Below, piece after piece: positions 1-9,790 of a stretch of 64,000 nt of DNA; the stretch's first letter is position 1; each line of letters starts with the position of its first letter. This stretch comes from Flavobacteriales bacterium (GTDB lineage Bacteria > Bacteroidota > Bacteroidia > Flavobacteriales_D > Sanyastnellaceae): assembly GCA_016722445.1 (NCBI GenBank), contig JADKIZ010000002.1, positions 62,001 to 126,000 of the forward strand, given 5' to 3'. Made by a program: the position numbers and the translations under genes. Under the pieces are notes generated by a model. It did no database searches. It was given only the letters and a program-made list of their open reading frames with translations, and was not told the origin of the DNA.

Positions 1-61
1 CCAAAAGCCGCATGCGTTACCTTCGCCGACCTTAATTTTCAACCCTTGTCGAAAGGAATTT

Positions 62-918
62 ATGAAGCTACTCTACGTTTTAATTGCTGCACTCATTTTT
101 ACCAGCTGCCGGGTTATAGATCCCGACGAACAAGAGCCTTCTTATATTATTGTCGACGAAATTTCAGTCTCAACATCACCGGCACAGGGTTCAGCCAGCC
201 ACAATATCACCGAGATCTGGGTTTATGCCAATGACGACATTGTCGGAATTTTTGATATACCCGCGAGAATTCCAGTGCTCAAAACCGGCAATACCAAAAT
301 CAGTATTTATGGTGGGATAAAAACTATGGACTGGCTTCTTCACGCATCCGATATCCTTTTTATTCAGGCGATGTAACAAACCTTGATCTCCAGCCTTTGG
401 CGGAGTATCACATCAATCCAGTATTCGTGTACACAGCAGATGCTGATGTGGACAACCGCAGAAACTTTGAAACAACCAATTATTTCGTGGTAGGTCCAAA
501 CAACGAGGCAAGTCTTGATGTGATTTTTGAACCTGAACTCGCAGTGAACGGCAATAAATTCTGCTCCATCACACTTGAATCTTCTGAGTCTTACCTGCAC
601 TATATCGACGATTTATATCTTGGAACTTCCGCAGGATATGTGGCTTTCCTTGAAATGGATTACAGTTGTGACAATAGTTTCACCTGTGGTGTATATGTCA
701 TTCAGGACGGCAATACTGAAAAATATCCAGTACTCACATTGGTGCCAACAACATCGATGACTGGACTCAATCCAACCTGGAACAAAGTTTACCTTGACCT
801 CGGAGGTATAACCGGATCATACCCCAATGCGGATAACTTCAAATTTTATATTGAGGCATTAGCCGATGAATCATCCACTCCCACCATTTTGTTAGACAAT
901 ATCAAAGTGGTGAATTGA
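62..918 (+). CDS. Lipoprotein of unknown function, reading frame interrupted by a one-base deletion
   Basis: The N-terminus is a lipoprotein signal (MKLLYVLIAALIFTSC, lipid-accepting Cys at residue 16), so the product should be anchored to the envelope. The first frame stops at 376, but the protein continues in another frame to 918. The switch fits one missing A in the A5 run at 319-323, after which the text reads on as GGIKNYGLASSRIRYPF. The repaired protein is about 285 residues. Its second half is rich in beta strands and ends in LLDNIKVVN, which looks like a jelly-roll or carbohydrate-binding-like fold, but I cannot name the family. It lies 6 bp before a polyprenyl-phosphate sugar transferase, so a surface-polysaccharide link is possible but only inferred. 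The start at 62 is chosen because it gives the signal peptide. Confidence 0.6.
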
Positions 919-924
919 TCATCT

Positions 925-2337
925 ATGAACGAAAGACGCCAGATAGCAAAATACCTTGTAGCAGATCTCATCGCTGCAATGCTAGCGTGGACCATACTTT
1001 TTGTCTACAGAAAAACTATTCTGGAACCTGCAAGATTCGGAGACGATGTAAAACTCGAATTTGATTCCAATTATATACTTGGCTTGATGGCCATTCCGGT
1101 TTTCTGGATATTGTTATACTACGTTGGAGGACAGTATGTGAGAATTTTCAGAAGGCATCGACTGAAAGAACTTGGACAAGTAGCCATTACTTCTTTGGTA
1201 GGGGTTCTGATTATCTTCTTTGTATTGCTACTCGACGACCAGATCAAACATTATAGGAATTACTACGAAACGCTTTTGGTGTTGTTCTGTTCTCATTTTG
1301 TACTAACACTTTCCGAACGACTCATTCTCACCTCCCGCACAGTGTCACTGGTTCATCAAGGTAAAATCGGATTCAACACCATTATCGTTGGTGGAAATGC
1401 ACAGGCACTGAGCATGTATGAGGAAATCATGGCCATGCGTACCTCTCCAGGTTTTAAGTTCGAGGGATTTGTGAGGGTTAATGGACAGGATGATTTATTG
1501 ACAAAACACATTCCGCTCTTAGGTAAATATCATGAATTACCAAATCTGATCAGAGAAAGAAAAATAGAAGAAGTGATTATTGCTGTCGAAAGTGGCGATC
1601 ACCAGGATCTGGAAAATATCTTATCACTTCTTGAAGACACTGAAGTAAACGTAAATATTATACCCGATATGTACGACATTCTGAGTGGTTCTGTAAAAAT
1701 GAACAGCATCTATGGTGTGCCATTGATTCGTGTTAATCATGAAATCATGCCTGCCTGGCAGTTCTCAGTCAAAAGAATGTTGGACGTATGTGTATCACTT
1801 ACGGCATTGATCCTGCTTTTGCCATTTCTTCTCTTTGTCATGATCGCAATTGGTCTCACATCGAAAGGCAGCATCATTTATTCTCAAGAGAGAATTGGAA
1901 AATTGGGTAAACCATTTAGGATATACAAGTTCAGAACTATGATTTGTGATGCCGAAAAAAACGGCCCACAACTCAGTTCAGCGCATGATGAAAGGGTGAC
2001 TGGTATTGGACGTTTTCTGCGTAAAACACGCATGGATGAAATTCCGCAATTCGTAAATGTGCTCAAAGGTGATATGTCACTAGTTGGTCCAAGACCAGAA
2101 CGCGCATACTTCATAGAACTCATCACCAAACGTGCTCCGCACTACAGCCACTTACATCGCGTGAGGCCGGGCATTACATCATGGGGACAAGTCAAATTTG
2201 GTTATGCAGAAAATGTTGATCAAATGATTCAACGTTTGAAATACGATATTTTGTATATCGAAAACATGTCCCTTGCCATGGATTTGAAAATTCTGTTTTA
2301 CACCATTGCCATTGTATTGAAAGGATCAGGCAAGTGA
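925..2337 (+). CDS. Exopolysaccharide polyprenyl glycosylphosphotransferase (WcaJ/EpsE-like)
   Basis: This enzyme transfers a sugar-1-phosphate from a nucleotide sugar to undecaprenyl phosphate, the first membrane step in making an exopolysaccharide or O-antigen repeat unit. At 470 residues it has the usual family length. Several hydrophobic segments fill roughly residues 10-130. A Rossmann-like CoA-binding domain follows (about 140-270, IIVGGNAQAL), then a membrane segment near 285-305. The C-terminal bacterial sugar transferase domain (PF02397) carries FRIYKFRTM, DEIPQFVNVLKGD and SLVGPRPE. The sugar specificity cannot be read from the sequence. It follows the lipoprotein gene by 6 bp and probably shares its transcript. 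No other polysaccharide genes follow, so any cluster would lie upstream of the window. Confidence 0.9.
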   Translation: MNERRQIAKYLVADLIAAMLAWTILFVYRKTILEPARFGDDVKLEFDSNYILGLMAIPVFWILLYYVGGQYVRIFRRHRLKELGQVAITSLVGVLIIFFVLLLDDQIKHYRNYYETLLVLFCSHFVLTLSERLILTSRTVSLVHQGKIGFNTIIVGGNAQALSMYEEIMAMRTSPGFKFEGFVRVNGQDDLLTKHIPLLGKYHELPNLIRERKIEEVIIAVESGDHQDLENILSLLEDTEVNVNIIPDMYDILSGSVKMNSIYGVPLIRVNHEIMPAWQFSVKRMLDVCVSLTALILLLPFLLFVMIAIGLTSKGSIIYSQERIGKLGKPFRIYKFRTMICDAEKNGPQLSSAHDERVTGIGRFLRKTRMDEIPQFVNVLKGDMSLVGPRPERAYFIELITKRAPHYSHLHRVRPGITSWGQVKFGYAENVDQMIQRLKYDILYIENMSLAMDLKILFYTIAIVLKGSGK

Positions 2338-2533
2338 AAACTAAGTGAACAACAGTTCTACCTATTTTCCAAAAACCACTTTTTGCATCAGATGAATTTC
2401 GTTCAAATTGATCTGTATGGGGCTCAGAATTGCATCTCTGGAAAATCAATGTTGATCATGGTTTCCGAATAAAATCATTCACCAAAATAAATTTTAGCAA
2501 AAGCTGTTCATCACTGGAATCAACAATCAGCAA

Positions 2534-3127
2534 ATGAAGTCTTCAATTACCGTTTTGTTTCTGGCGATGCTCATGACCAAATCCAGTTCATTCTATGCAC
2601 AAACACCGAGATTTAGATCCGGTCTGATTGCAGGTTTGAATTTTTCTGAACTTGAAGGCAAAGGAATTACCGACTATTATGGAATCAACGCCGGACTGCT
2701 CGGAACAGCAAGGCTTACAAAACATTCTCAACTAGGTTTGGAATTATTGTTCAGTCAAAACGGTGAGTACATTCTACCGAAATTCTATCCAGCCATTCAA
2801 TACGGAAAAGTGCATCTCAATCATATCGAAATTCCATTTCATATTGATTGGATGATCGGAGTTTTCGAAAGAGAAGAATATTACGACTGGCATTTAAACC
2901 TTGGTTTAGCATATACAAGGTTGCTCGGATACAAAGTCGAAAACATCCAAAAAGAAAATGTGAGCAGTCAGATTATTTATGAAGATGATGATGCAATGCT
3001 ATTGCAGGTCGGTACAACTTATCATTTCACACAAAATTTTGGACTCAATTTCAAAGCCTCGTTGCCACTGAGGATAGATGGATTGAGTTGGACATTGGCA
3101 GCAAGAGCCATCTATATTTTACACTAA
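2534..3127 (+). CDS. Outer-membrane beta-barrel protein (PorT-like family)
   Basis: A 197-residue exported protein. The signal peptide ends near residue 22 (SSSFYAQ). The rest alternates polar and hydrophobic residues as in an 8-stranded barrel, with the typical opening FRSGLIAGLNFSEL and a closing strand ending in ...LAARAIYILH. This matches the Bacteroidota family PF13568 (outer membrane protein beta-barrel), whose members are often called PorT-like, but the family is large and this is not evidence for the T9SS protein PorT itself. It stands alone: 196 bp upstream and about 130 bp downstream hold no recognisable gene. The specific role is unknown. Confidence 0.7.
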   Translation: MKSSITVLFLAMLMTKSSSFYAQTPRFRSGLIAGLNFSELEGKGITDYYGINAGLLGTARLTKHSQLGLELLFSQNGEYILPKFYPAIQYGKVHLNHIEIPFHIDWMIGVFEREEYYDWHLNLGLAYTRLLGYKVENIQKENVSSQIIYEDDDAMLLQVGTTYHFTQNFGLNFKASLPLRIDGLSWTLAARAIYILH

Positions 3128-3259
3128 ATGACTTAGTCCGAAATAGACCATATGAGCCTTTTCAAAATTGGGCTGTACAAATTCTTAATGCCGAAAAATT
3201 GCAACAGACTAAATCCCGGCATTGATCCAATACAAAGTCCAACCAAACTCCATTCTTGA

Positions 3260-4735
3260 TCAAATCAAATTCCTCAGGTTTCTCATATGAGTTGACATCA
3301 GCTCATCTTTTGCGAGAAACGGAACGATTTTCCGAACTTCAGCATGAAGTCTTTCTACTCTTACTGAGCTCTTCAGTGGTCTTCTCAACTCCAGTGCCTG
3401 CGAAGCTGTGAATAATTCAATGGCAAAAATGCTGCGCACATTCTCAACCACACGAAAGCATTTTGTTGCCGCATTGGCACCCATGCTCACATGATCTTCC
3501 TGACCATTGCTGCTGTCGATGGTATCTATTGAGGCAGGTGTACACAATTGTTTATTTTGAGAGACAATACTTGCAGCGGTGTATTGCGGTATCATAAATC
3601 CGCTGTTCAAACCAGCATCCGGTGCGAGATACGGAGGCAGACCACGCTGACCTGAAATCAATTTATAGACCCTGCGCTCAGATATGCTGCCACATTCGGC
3701 AACTGCAATGGCCAGAAAATCCAGGACTAGCGCCAGTGGTTGACCATGAAAATTACCACCGGAAATCACTTTGTTTTCATCTGGAATAATAACCGGATTG
3801 TCGGTAACAGAATTAATTTCAGTTTGAATCACTTGATGAACATATGCGATAGCATCCAGGCTTGCACCCATCACCTGCGGAATACATCAAAAACTATATG
3901 GATCTTGAACGTGTTCTTTTTTTCGAAGAATGATTTCACTGCCATCTAAAAGATCGAGCATCGAAGCAGCGACCCTTTTCTGACCAGTATGAGGACGCGT
4001 GTTGTGTATGGCTGGGTCAAACGGTTCTGCACGCCCATCAAAAGCATCTAATGACATGGCAGAAATCTGAAGATTATTCTCCATCATGGAAGACGCATTC
4101 ACGACACACCAAACTGCGTAAGCACTCATGAATTGGGTCCCGTTGATCAAAGCAAGTCCTTCCTTGCTTTTCAATGTCAAGGGTTGCAATCCACATTTTT
4201 TCAAAGCATCGGCGGAAGACATTCTCTGTCCATCGAAGTAAACTTCACCTTCGCCAATCAGAGGCAAGCACAAGTGAGCCAATGGAGCGAGGTCGCCACT
4301 TGCCCCGAGAGAACCTTGCTGGTAAACAACAGGGGAAATACCGAGATTGAAAAAGTCGATCAGTCGATTTACTGTTACTTCATCCACACCACTGTGCCCG
4401 TAACTCAATCCCCGAATTTTCAAGAGGAGCATCATCCGAACAATGACTTCAGGAACTTCCTCACCAGCGCCACAGGCATGTGATACGAGCAGGTTTCTTT
4501 GAAGAATGCCCAGATCGTGATCGGGAATGACGGTATTGCAAAGTGATCCGAAACCAGTGTTCACGCCATATACAGGTGCCCCATCCCCTAAGGATTTATT
4601 GTCCAAAAACTGTCTGCCCTTTCTGATCAAGGTAGCCGCAGATTCGTGCAATTGTTGCGGAATTTTTTGGGTAGCGGCCTCGAAAACCTCTTCAGGTGTG
4701 ACCACATGACGAATATCAATTACTGAATGCTCCAC
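3260..4735 (-). CDS. hutH: Histidine ammonia-lyase, interrupted by an in-frame TGA
   Basis: HutH deaminates L-histidine to urocanate, the first step of histidine degradation. The ASG triad that forms the MIO electrophile is at residues 145-147 (GSLGASGDL). Other conserved sites are YGVNTGFG near residue 56, NLLVSHACG near 86 and INGTQ near 200. Both halves lie in the same frame. A TGA at 3887-3889 (codon 283) splits the gene: HVQDPYSF, stop, CIPQVMGASLD. In the family this stretch is QDPYSLRC, so the stop replaces the conserved substrate-binding Arg and fits a CGA to TGA change. Total length with the stop read through is 491 residues, normal for HutH. No other hut genes are nearby. It may be a pseudogene, a strain variant or a base error. 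Confidence 0.88.
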
Positions 4736-4818
4736 GGAATACGGGTAATTTTTCGGCGCAAGTTATGCAAGCCCTGTGAACTGACCGCTTACATCATGAA
4801 TTGCCCTCTTGTCTTCTT

Positions 4819-4852
4819 TTTGGTCTTCGAAAAGCAGCCTTTGTTAGCTTTG
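4819..4852 (+). promoter_or_regulatory. Candidate Bacteroidota promoter for the M16 peptidase pair
   Basis: TTTG at 4819-4822 and TAGCTTTG at 4845-4852 are separated by 22 bp, matching the Bacteroidota -33/-7 consensus (TTTG, then TAnnTTTG). The element lies just upstream of the ATG at 4871, giving a very short leader. It lies in the divergent gap between hutH and the peptidase. No experimental support. Confidence 0.5.
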
Positions 4853-4870
4853 CCTCCGCAAATTGCCAAA

Positions 4871-6198
4871 ATGAAAATACATTCTTACCTCAAAGTGGCG
4901 CTGGCTCTGCTAATTCCGGCAACAGCCTCTGCCCAAAAGATCAACTACACTGAGTTCGATCTGAAAAACGGCCTTCATGTGATACTCCATGAAGACCATT
5001 CCACCCCAATTGTCGCTGTAACCGTGATGTACCACGTGGGTTCCAAAAATGAAACCACAGGCAGATCAGGTATGGCTCACTTCTTTGAGCACCTGCTTTT
5101 CGAAGGTTCTGACAATATTGGTCGTGGAGAATACGCCCGCTACGTAGAAAGCGCTGGCGGCGCATTGAATGCGAATACCACGCAAGACCGTACATTTTAC
5201 TACGATCTATTGCCAAGCAATCAGCTGGAGTTAGGACTTTGGCTGGAAAGTGAAAGGATGATGCACGCCAAGGTGGAAATCGCTGGAATTGAAACCCAGC
5301 GTGAGGTTGTAAAGGAAGAAAAACGTCTCAGAATCGACAATCAACCTTATGGCACTTTGTTCCAGGAAACACTGGATCATGCCTACAATGTTCACCCATA
5401 CAGCTGGGCGCCCATTGGAAGTATGGAAGATCTCAATGCTGCTCAGGAAGCCGATTTCAAGCTTTTACAAAATGTATTACGTGCCGAACAACGCCGTATT
5501 GAGCATTGCAGGTGATATCACGATCAAAGAGGCAAAAGAATTGGTAAAAAAATACTTTGATGAAATTCCACGCGGGAGCGGACCAATTCTCCGTCCAACT
5601 TCAGTTGAACCAATCAATCCAGGTGAAGTTCGCGATAGTATCAAAGTGAAAGATCAATTGCCACTTGTGGTGCAGGCTTATCATATTCCAGCGCAGGGAA
5701 CCAAAGACTTCTATGCGATCGATATGTTGAACAAACTTCTTGCAGATGGTTCCAGCTCTCGATTGAACCGTGCCATTGTTGAAGAAAAAGAATTGGCACT
5801 TTTCTCAAGTGCATTTACCTACGAAACCGAAGATCCGGGTTTGACAATGGCCTTCAGTCTGGCGAACATGGGGAGTTGATGCTGCTCAAGTGGAAGCAGC
5901 CATGAATGAAGAATTCGAGCGCGTAAAAAATGAATTGGTGAGTGAAAAAGAGTTCCAAAAACTCCGCAATCAGATCGAGAATGATTTCATCACCAGAAAT
6001 CAGTCTGTGGCAGGTATTGCTGAAAGTTTGGCAAACTATCATATGTATCTCGGTAATGCCAGTCTGATCAATACTGAAATTGAAAAATATCTGGCAGTAA
6101 CACGAGAAGACCTGATGAATGCTGCTAAAAAATATTACACCAAAGAAAATCGTGTCGTGTTGTATTTCGTCCATGATCCATCACTTCTGAAAGAGTGA
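4871..6198 (+). CDS. M16 family zinc peptidase (insulinase/PqqL-like), two frameshifts
   Basis: An exported M16 metallopeptidase of about 440 residues. The signal peptide ends at ATASAQ (residue 22). The inverted zinc motif HFFEH is at residues 70-74, and the downstream zinc-ligand Glu is probably in REVVKEEKR. The frame is broken twice. After ADFK (5459-5466) the frame moves by +1, so the text continues FYKMYYVPNNAVLSIAGD. At the G run 5870-5873 one extra G breaks ANMG; removing it gives GVDAAQVEAAM. The pieces then run without loss to 6198. The next gene encodes a second M16 protein without the zinc motif; such active/inactive pairs work together in this family. The start at 4871 gives the signal peptide; an earlier in-frame ATG at 4727 would add an unlikely extension. 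Confidence 0.85.
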
Positions 6199-6236
6199 TC
6201 CATACATCTCACAACACAGACATCAAACGAACAACA

Positions 6237-8318
6237 ATGAAAAAATATATATCGCTCTTTACCGCTGCAGCCATTCTAATGCTTGCTGCATGTAGTCCGA
6301 AAAAACTGGACAGATCGCATGCCCCTGCGGCAGGTCCTGCACCTAAACTTCAAATCGGGCAGTATCAACTTGTTCAACTCGACAATGGCATGAAGCTTAT
6401 CGTAGTTGAAAATCACAAACTGCCAAGAGTTACTTACAGCATTGGTCTTGATATCGATCCCATTCTTGAAGGACAAAAGGCTGGTTATGTGCAAATGGCT
6501 GGCGACCTGTTGAGTGCAGGGACAACATCGAAAAGCAAAGCTCAGATTGATGAAGCTGTTGATTACATCGGCGCTTCAATGTCAACATCGGCCAATGGCA
6601 TGTACGGTGATTGTTTGAAAAAACACACCGATGAATTTCTATCCATTTTCTCTGATGTATTGTTACATCCTTCCTATCCACAAGATGAGATTGAGAAAAA
6701 CAGAAAACAATCACTTTCTGCTCTCACCAGTGAAAAAACGGATCCTGATGCATTATCAAATAAAATCGGTGGTTTGATGAAGTACGGTGTTAGTCACCCA
6801 TACGGTGAGATTAAAACTGAAGAAAGCATCAACAACATCAATCGAGATGATTTGGTAGGATTTTACAACACGTATTTCAAACCTAATATCGCATATTTGG
6901 TAGTGGTTGGTGACATCACTTTTGATGAAGCAAAAGCTCAAGCAGATAAGTATTTTGGTGGATGGAAAAAAGGTGATGTAAAACCTCTTACATATGCAAA
7001 ACCAACTCTTCCTGCCAGCAATCGCGTCATTTTTGTGCCACTTGCTGGAGCGGTACAAAGCAGTATTGATGTAACATATCCATTAGATATTCAACCAGGA
7101 ACTCCAGAAGCACTCAAAGCACGTGTCCTCAATAACATACTTGGAGGAAGTGGTTTCCAAACCAGATTGAATCAGAATCTCCGTGAAGACAAAGCGTATA
7201 CATATGGCGCGTATTCTCAAATTGTGGATGATGAAGTCATCGGTTATTTCAGTGCTGGAGCAAGTGTAAGGAATGCGGTGACTGACAGTGCAGTTACCGA
7301 GATTCTTTATGAAATGAAAAAACTCACCACTGATCTTGTTCCAGACAGCACGCTGAAAACCATTAAAAACATCATGACAGGAAATTTTGCCCGTTCTCTG
7401 GAAAGACCACAGACGATTGCAAATTTCGCATTGAACATTGAAAAATATAAATTGCCTAAAGACTACTACGAAACTTATCTGCAAAGATTGAATGCAGTCA
7501 CTGCAGAGGAGATTCGTGAATTCGCCAAAAAGGTGATTAAACCTGAAAATGCTTATATCACTATAGTCGGTAACAAAGAAATTGCTTCCAATCTGGACAA
7601 GTTTGCTGCTGGTGGCAAAACAGAATTGATGAATGCTGATGGTACTCCGTTTTCTGATATGAAACCGGTACCAGCCGGAGTGACTACGGAATCTGTTTTC
7701 AAGAAATTTATTGACGCAAGAGGTGGTGAAAAAAACCTAGCCTCAATAAAATCATTTGAACAATCTGGAACGATGACGATGAGCGGTATGCCACTCTCAA
7801 TGACCGTAAAAATGAAATCACCAGACAAATTCAAAATGTCGCTTAGCATGGGGCCTCAAGAACTCATGAAACAAGTGGTAAATGGCAAAAGCGGATTGAA
7901 TATTCAGATGGGGCAAAAATCCCCAATGGATGCTTCCACTCTTGCGGATGTGCAATTGGAAAGTGACCAACTTGCAGTTATGCATTTGGATCAATACGGC
8001 ATGAAAGCAACCATAAAAGGAATTGATATGGTCAATAAGGAAGAGTGTTATGTCGTGGAATTAACCAAACCAGATGGAACCACAAATACAGAATATTATT
8101 CCATCAATACCGGTTTAAAATTGAAGAGCATTTCTGTTGGTAATGAAGCTGATGGTGGAATGTTGGTCGAATCAGTTTATGAAGACTATAAAGATTTCAA
8201 CGGCATTAAATTCCCCATGAAAATGACTCAAATCGTGGGTGCTGAACAAATCGTGATCACACTTACTGATGTAAAGATCAATGCCAGCATTGATGACAAA
8301 GAGTTTACTTTGGAATAA
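6237..8318 (+). CDS. M16 family lipoprotein, catalytically inactive partner with C-terminal extension
   Basis: A 693-residue lipoprotein (signal ending LMLAAC, Cys 19). The M16 fold spans roughly residues 45-460, but the HxxEH position reads YVQMAGDLLSAG, so no zinc can be bound. This is the usual non-catalytic half of a two-subunit M16 peptidase, the active half being the preceding gene 39 bp upstream. After residue ~490 comes an extra domain (FKKFIDARGG, then MTVKMKSPDKFKMSLSMG) that resembles the LolA/outer-membrane-lipoprotein-sorting-like domain often fused to such proteins in Bacteroidota. That assignment is from pattern only. An ATG at 6195 would place 14 residues before the signal peptide, so the start is set at 6237. 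Confidence 0.85.
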   Translation: MKKYISLFTAAAILMLAACSPKKLDRSHAPAAGPAPKLQIGQYQLVQLDNGMKLIVVENHKLPRVTYSIGLDIDPILEGQKAGYVQMAGDLLSAGTTSKSKAQIDEAVDYIGASMSTSANGMYGDCLKKHTDEFLSIFSDVLLHPSYPQDEIEKNRKQSLSALTSEKTDPDALSNKIGGLMKYGVSHPYGEIKTEESINNINRDDLVGFYNTYFKPNIAYLVVVGDITFDEAKAQADKYFGGWKKGDVKPLTYAKPTLPASNRVIFVPLAGAVQSSIDVTYPLDIQPGTPEALKARVLNNILGGSGFQTRLNQNLREDKAYTYGAYSQIVDDEVIGYFSAGASVRNAVTDSAVTEILYEMKKLTTDLVPDSTLKTIKNIMTGNFARSLERPQTIANFALNIEKYKLPKDYYETYLQRLNAVTAEEIREFAKKVIKPENAYITIVGNKEIASNLDKFAAGGKTELMNADGTPFSDMKPVPAGVTTESVFKKFIDARGGEKNLASIKSFEQSGTMTMSGMPLSMTVKMKSPDKFKMSLSMGPQELMKQVVNGKSGLNIQMGQKSPMDASTLADVQLESDQLAVMHLDQYGMKATIKGIDMVNKEECYVVELTKPDGTTNTEYYSINTGLKLKSISVGNEADGGMLVESVYEDYKDFNGIKFPMKMTQIVGAEQIVITLTDVKINASIDDKEFTLE

Positions 8319-8341
8319 GAAAACTTAGTTCATGCTTAGAC

Positions 8342-8377
8342 ACTGCCCGGAATTAATCAACATTCCGGGCAGTTTCA
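8342..8377 (+). terminator. Hairpin downstream of the M16 pair
   Basis: ACTGCCCGGAAT (8342-8353) pairs perfectly with ATTCCGGGCAGT (8362-8373) across an 8-base loop, followed by a weak T stretch. It sits 24 bp after the stop of the inactive M16 gene and is a likely terminator. Confidence 0.65.
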
Positions 8378-8419
8378 TTTGATGCCATTATGTTTGCACC
8401 CAGAAATTGATCACGCCAC

Positions 8420-9085
8420 ATGCACAGAGTTCTTCTCATCCTCATTCTCAGTATGACTCATCTTTGTTCTAATGCACAGGATAGCCTTGACACTTCCAAG
8501 AGAAAAGGTCCCAGCAAATTTTCATTGGGATTTGGATTGAGCTATTCTATCATGGGATTTGAAACACGTCCATATTTCATAGATTCTTCTGGAAAAGCCG
8601 GGAAAAGTGAGATTAAAAATGTAGTAGGTGTCAGTGCAAGTGCGGGATATATGTTTCAAGTCAGCCCGCGATTGATGATTCGTCCATCCGTTGAAGCTCA
8701 TATGATGCCTGCAAAAATTTCCTATGACACAGAAATTGATCATAAGACCATTTCGGAAGTATATCCGATCAGCATAGAGATTCCGATTGCGGCGATTTAT
8801 AACCTGAGCTCAAAACCAAATTCACCTACAGTACAACTTGCACTTCGTCCAGTGTATGCTCCAGAAACGTTTAGCGATCCGCGCCCTGAAATCAATCCTT
8901 TTAATCTGAATGTGGATGTGGGTATTGGAAAGCCATTTCAAATCAAAAAGGCCTTAGTTAGAATGGAGCTCTATTATTCTCATGGCTTTTTGGAATTAAT
9001 TGGTGAAAATCCCGACGACTATAAAACTAGGTCGGTAAAACATCTCACACGAAGTTTCGCAGGAATTCGGTTCTATTTGAACTAA
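8420..9085 (+). CDS. Outer-membrane beta-barrel protein, unknown role
   Basis: A 221-residue exported protein with a signal peptide ending near residue 19 (LCSNAQ). The mature part has repeated amphipathic strands (LGFGLSYSIMGFE, VSASAGYMFQVS, FAGIRFYLN) and an aromatic-ended C-terminus, as expected of a small outer-membrane barrel. No enzymatic motif is visible. A TATGTTTG element at 8388-8395 fits the Bacteroidota -7 consensus, but no matching -33 box is seen at the right distance. It is preceded by the hairpin at 8342 and is probably its own transcription unit. The gene converges on maf, with only 7 bp between them. Confidence 0.6.
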   Translation: MHRVLLILILSMTHLCSNAQDSLDTSKRKGPSKFSLGFGLSYSIMGFETRPYFIDSSGKAGKSEIKNVVGVSASAGYMFQVSPRLMIRPSVEAHMMPAKISYDTEIDHKTISEVYPISIEIPIAAIYNLSSKPNSPTVQLALRPVYAPETFSDPRPEINPFNLNVDVGIGKPFQIKKALVRMELYYSHGFLELIGENPDDYKTRSVKHLTRSFAGIRFYLN

Positions 9086-9092
9086 GAAAAGG

Positions 9093-9680
9093 TCAACACG
9101 CTGGAATCTTTTTTAGGGCATCGTACAATTTGTGGACAGGCAAACCCATTACATTAAAATAAGACCCTTCTAGTCTGTCGATACCCACTAGCCCAATCCA
9201 GTCCTGAGCTCCGTACGCACCTGCCTTATCAAACGGTTTATATTGATCTACGTAAAATTCAATTTCACCTTTTTCCAAATTGGCGAAATGAACACGGGTT
9301 TCATCCCACAATAACGTCCTCCCGTGACTGCTGAGAATGCAGACTGCGGTATAGACTTCATGCATCTGACCTGATAACTCTGAAATCATGGCAATGGCAT
9401 CACTGCGATCTGTTGGTTTATTCATCACGTGACCATTGATCCAGACCACGGTATCCGCTGTAATGACGATATCTCTAGCTCCTAAATCAGCAGCGAAAAC
9501 TTCCGCCTTACAAGATGCAATGTGCAGTGGAATTTCCTGAGCCTTCAGTTCGTGTCCGAATGATTCATCCGTTTCACGCACTTCCACTTCGAAAGGAAAA
9601 CCAAGACCTGCGAGGAGCTGTTGTCTTCTCGGACTGGCAGAACCAAGTACCATGCGATATCCTGATAAATTCTTCAACAT
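9093..9680 (-). CDS. maf: Maf family nucleoside triphosphate pyrophosphatase
   Basis: Maf proteins hydrolyse dTTP, UTP and modified nucleotides to monophosphates, cleaning the nucleotide pool. The 195-residue product opens with the family signature MVLGSASPRRQQLL (GSASPRR near residue 10) and has the conserved ITADTVVW segment with the catalytic Asp, then KPTDRSDAI and GAYGAQDWIG. Length is normal. An upstream in-frame ATG at 9803 would overlap guaA and add 41 unrelated residues, so I take the ATG at 9680, which places the signature where the family has it. It diverges from guaA; the 110 bp between them must hold both promoters. Confidence 0.92.
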   Translation of the reverse strand: MLKNLSGYRMVLGSASPRRQQLLAGLGFPFEVEVRETDESFGHELKAQEIPLHIASCKAEVFAADLGARDIVITADTVVWINGHVMNKPTDRSDAIAMISELSGQMHEVYTAVCILSSHGRTLLWDETRVHFANLEKGEIEFYVDQYKPFDKAGAYGAQDWIGLVGIDRLEGSYFNVMGLPVHKLYDALKKIPAC

Positions 9681-9790
9681 GGCCGCAAGTTTCGAAGTTT
9701 TCCACCAAATGATTGCAATCAGCCACGATATTTTCTTCAAATTGTTCACACCGCGCTGACACAACGAGTGGCTGCCAGTAAATTCGCGCC

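Noticed and set aside
1..61. Possible end of an upstream gene (a frame ending at 33-35)
   Set aside because: Too short to identify or to tell from chance.
46..234. 62-residue ORF overlapping the first lipoprotein
   Set aside because: It runs in another frame over the signal peptide region and has no protein-like features.
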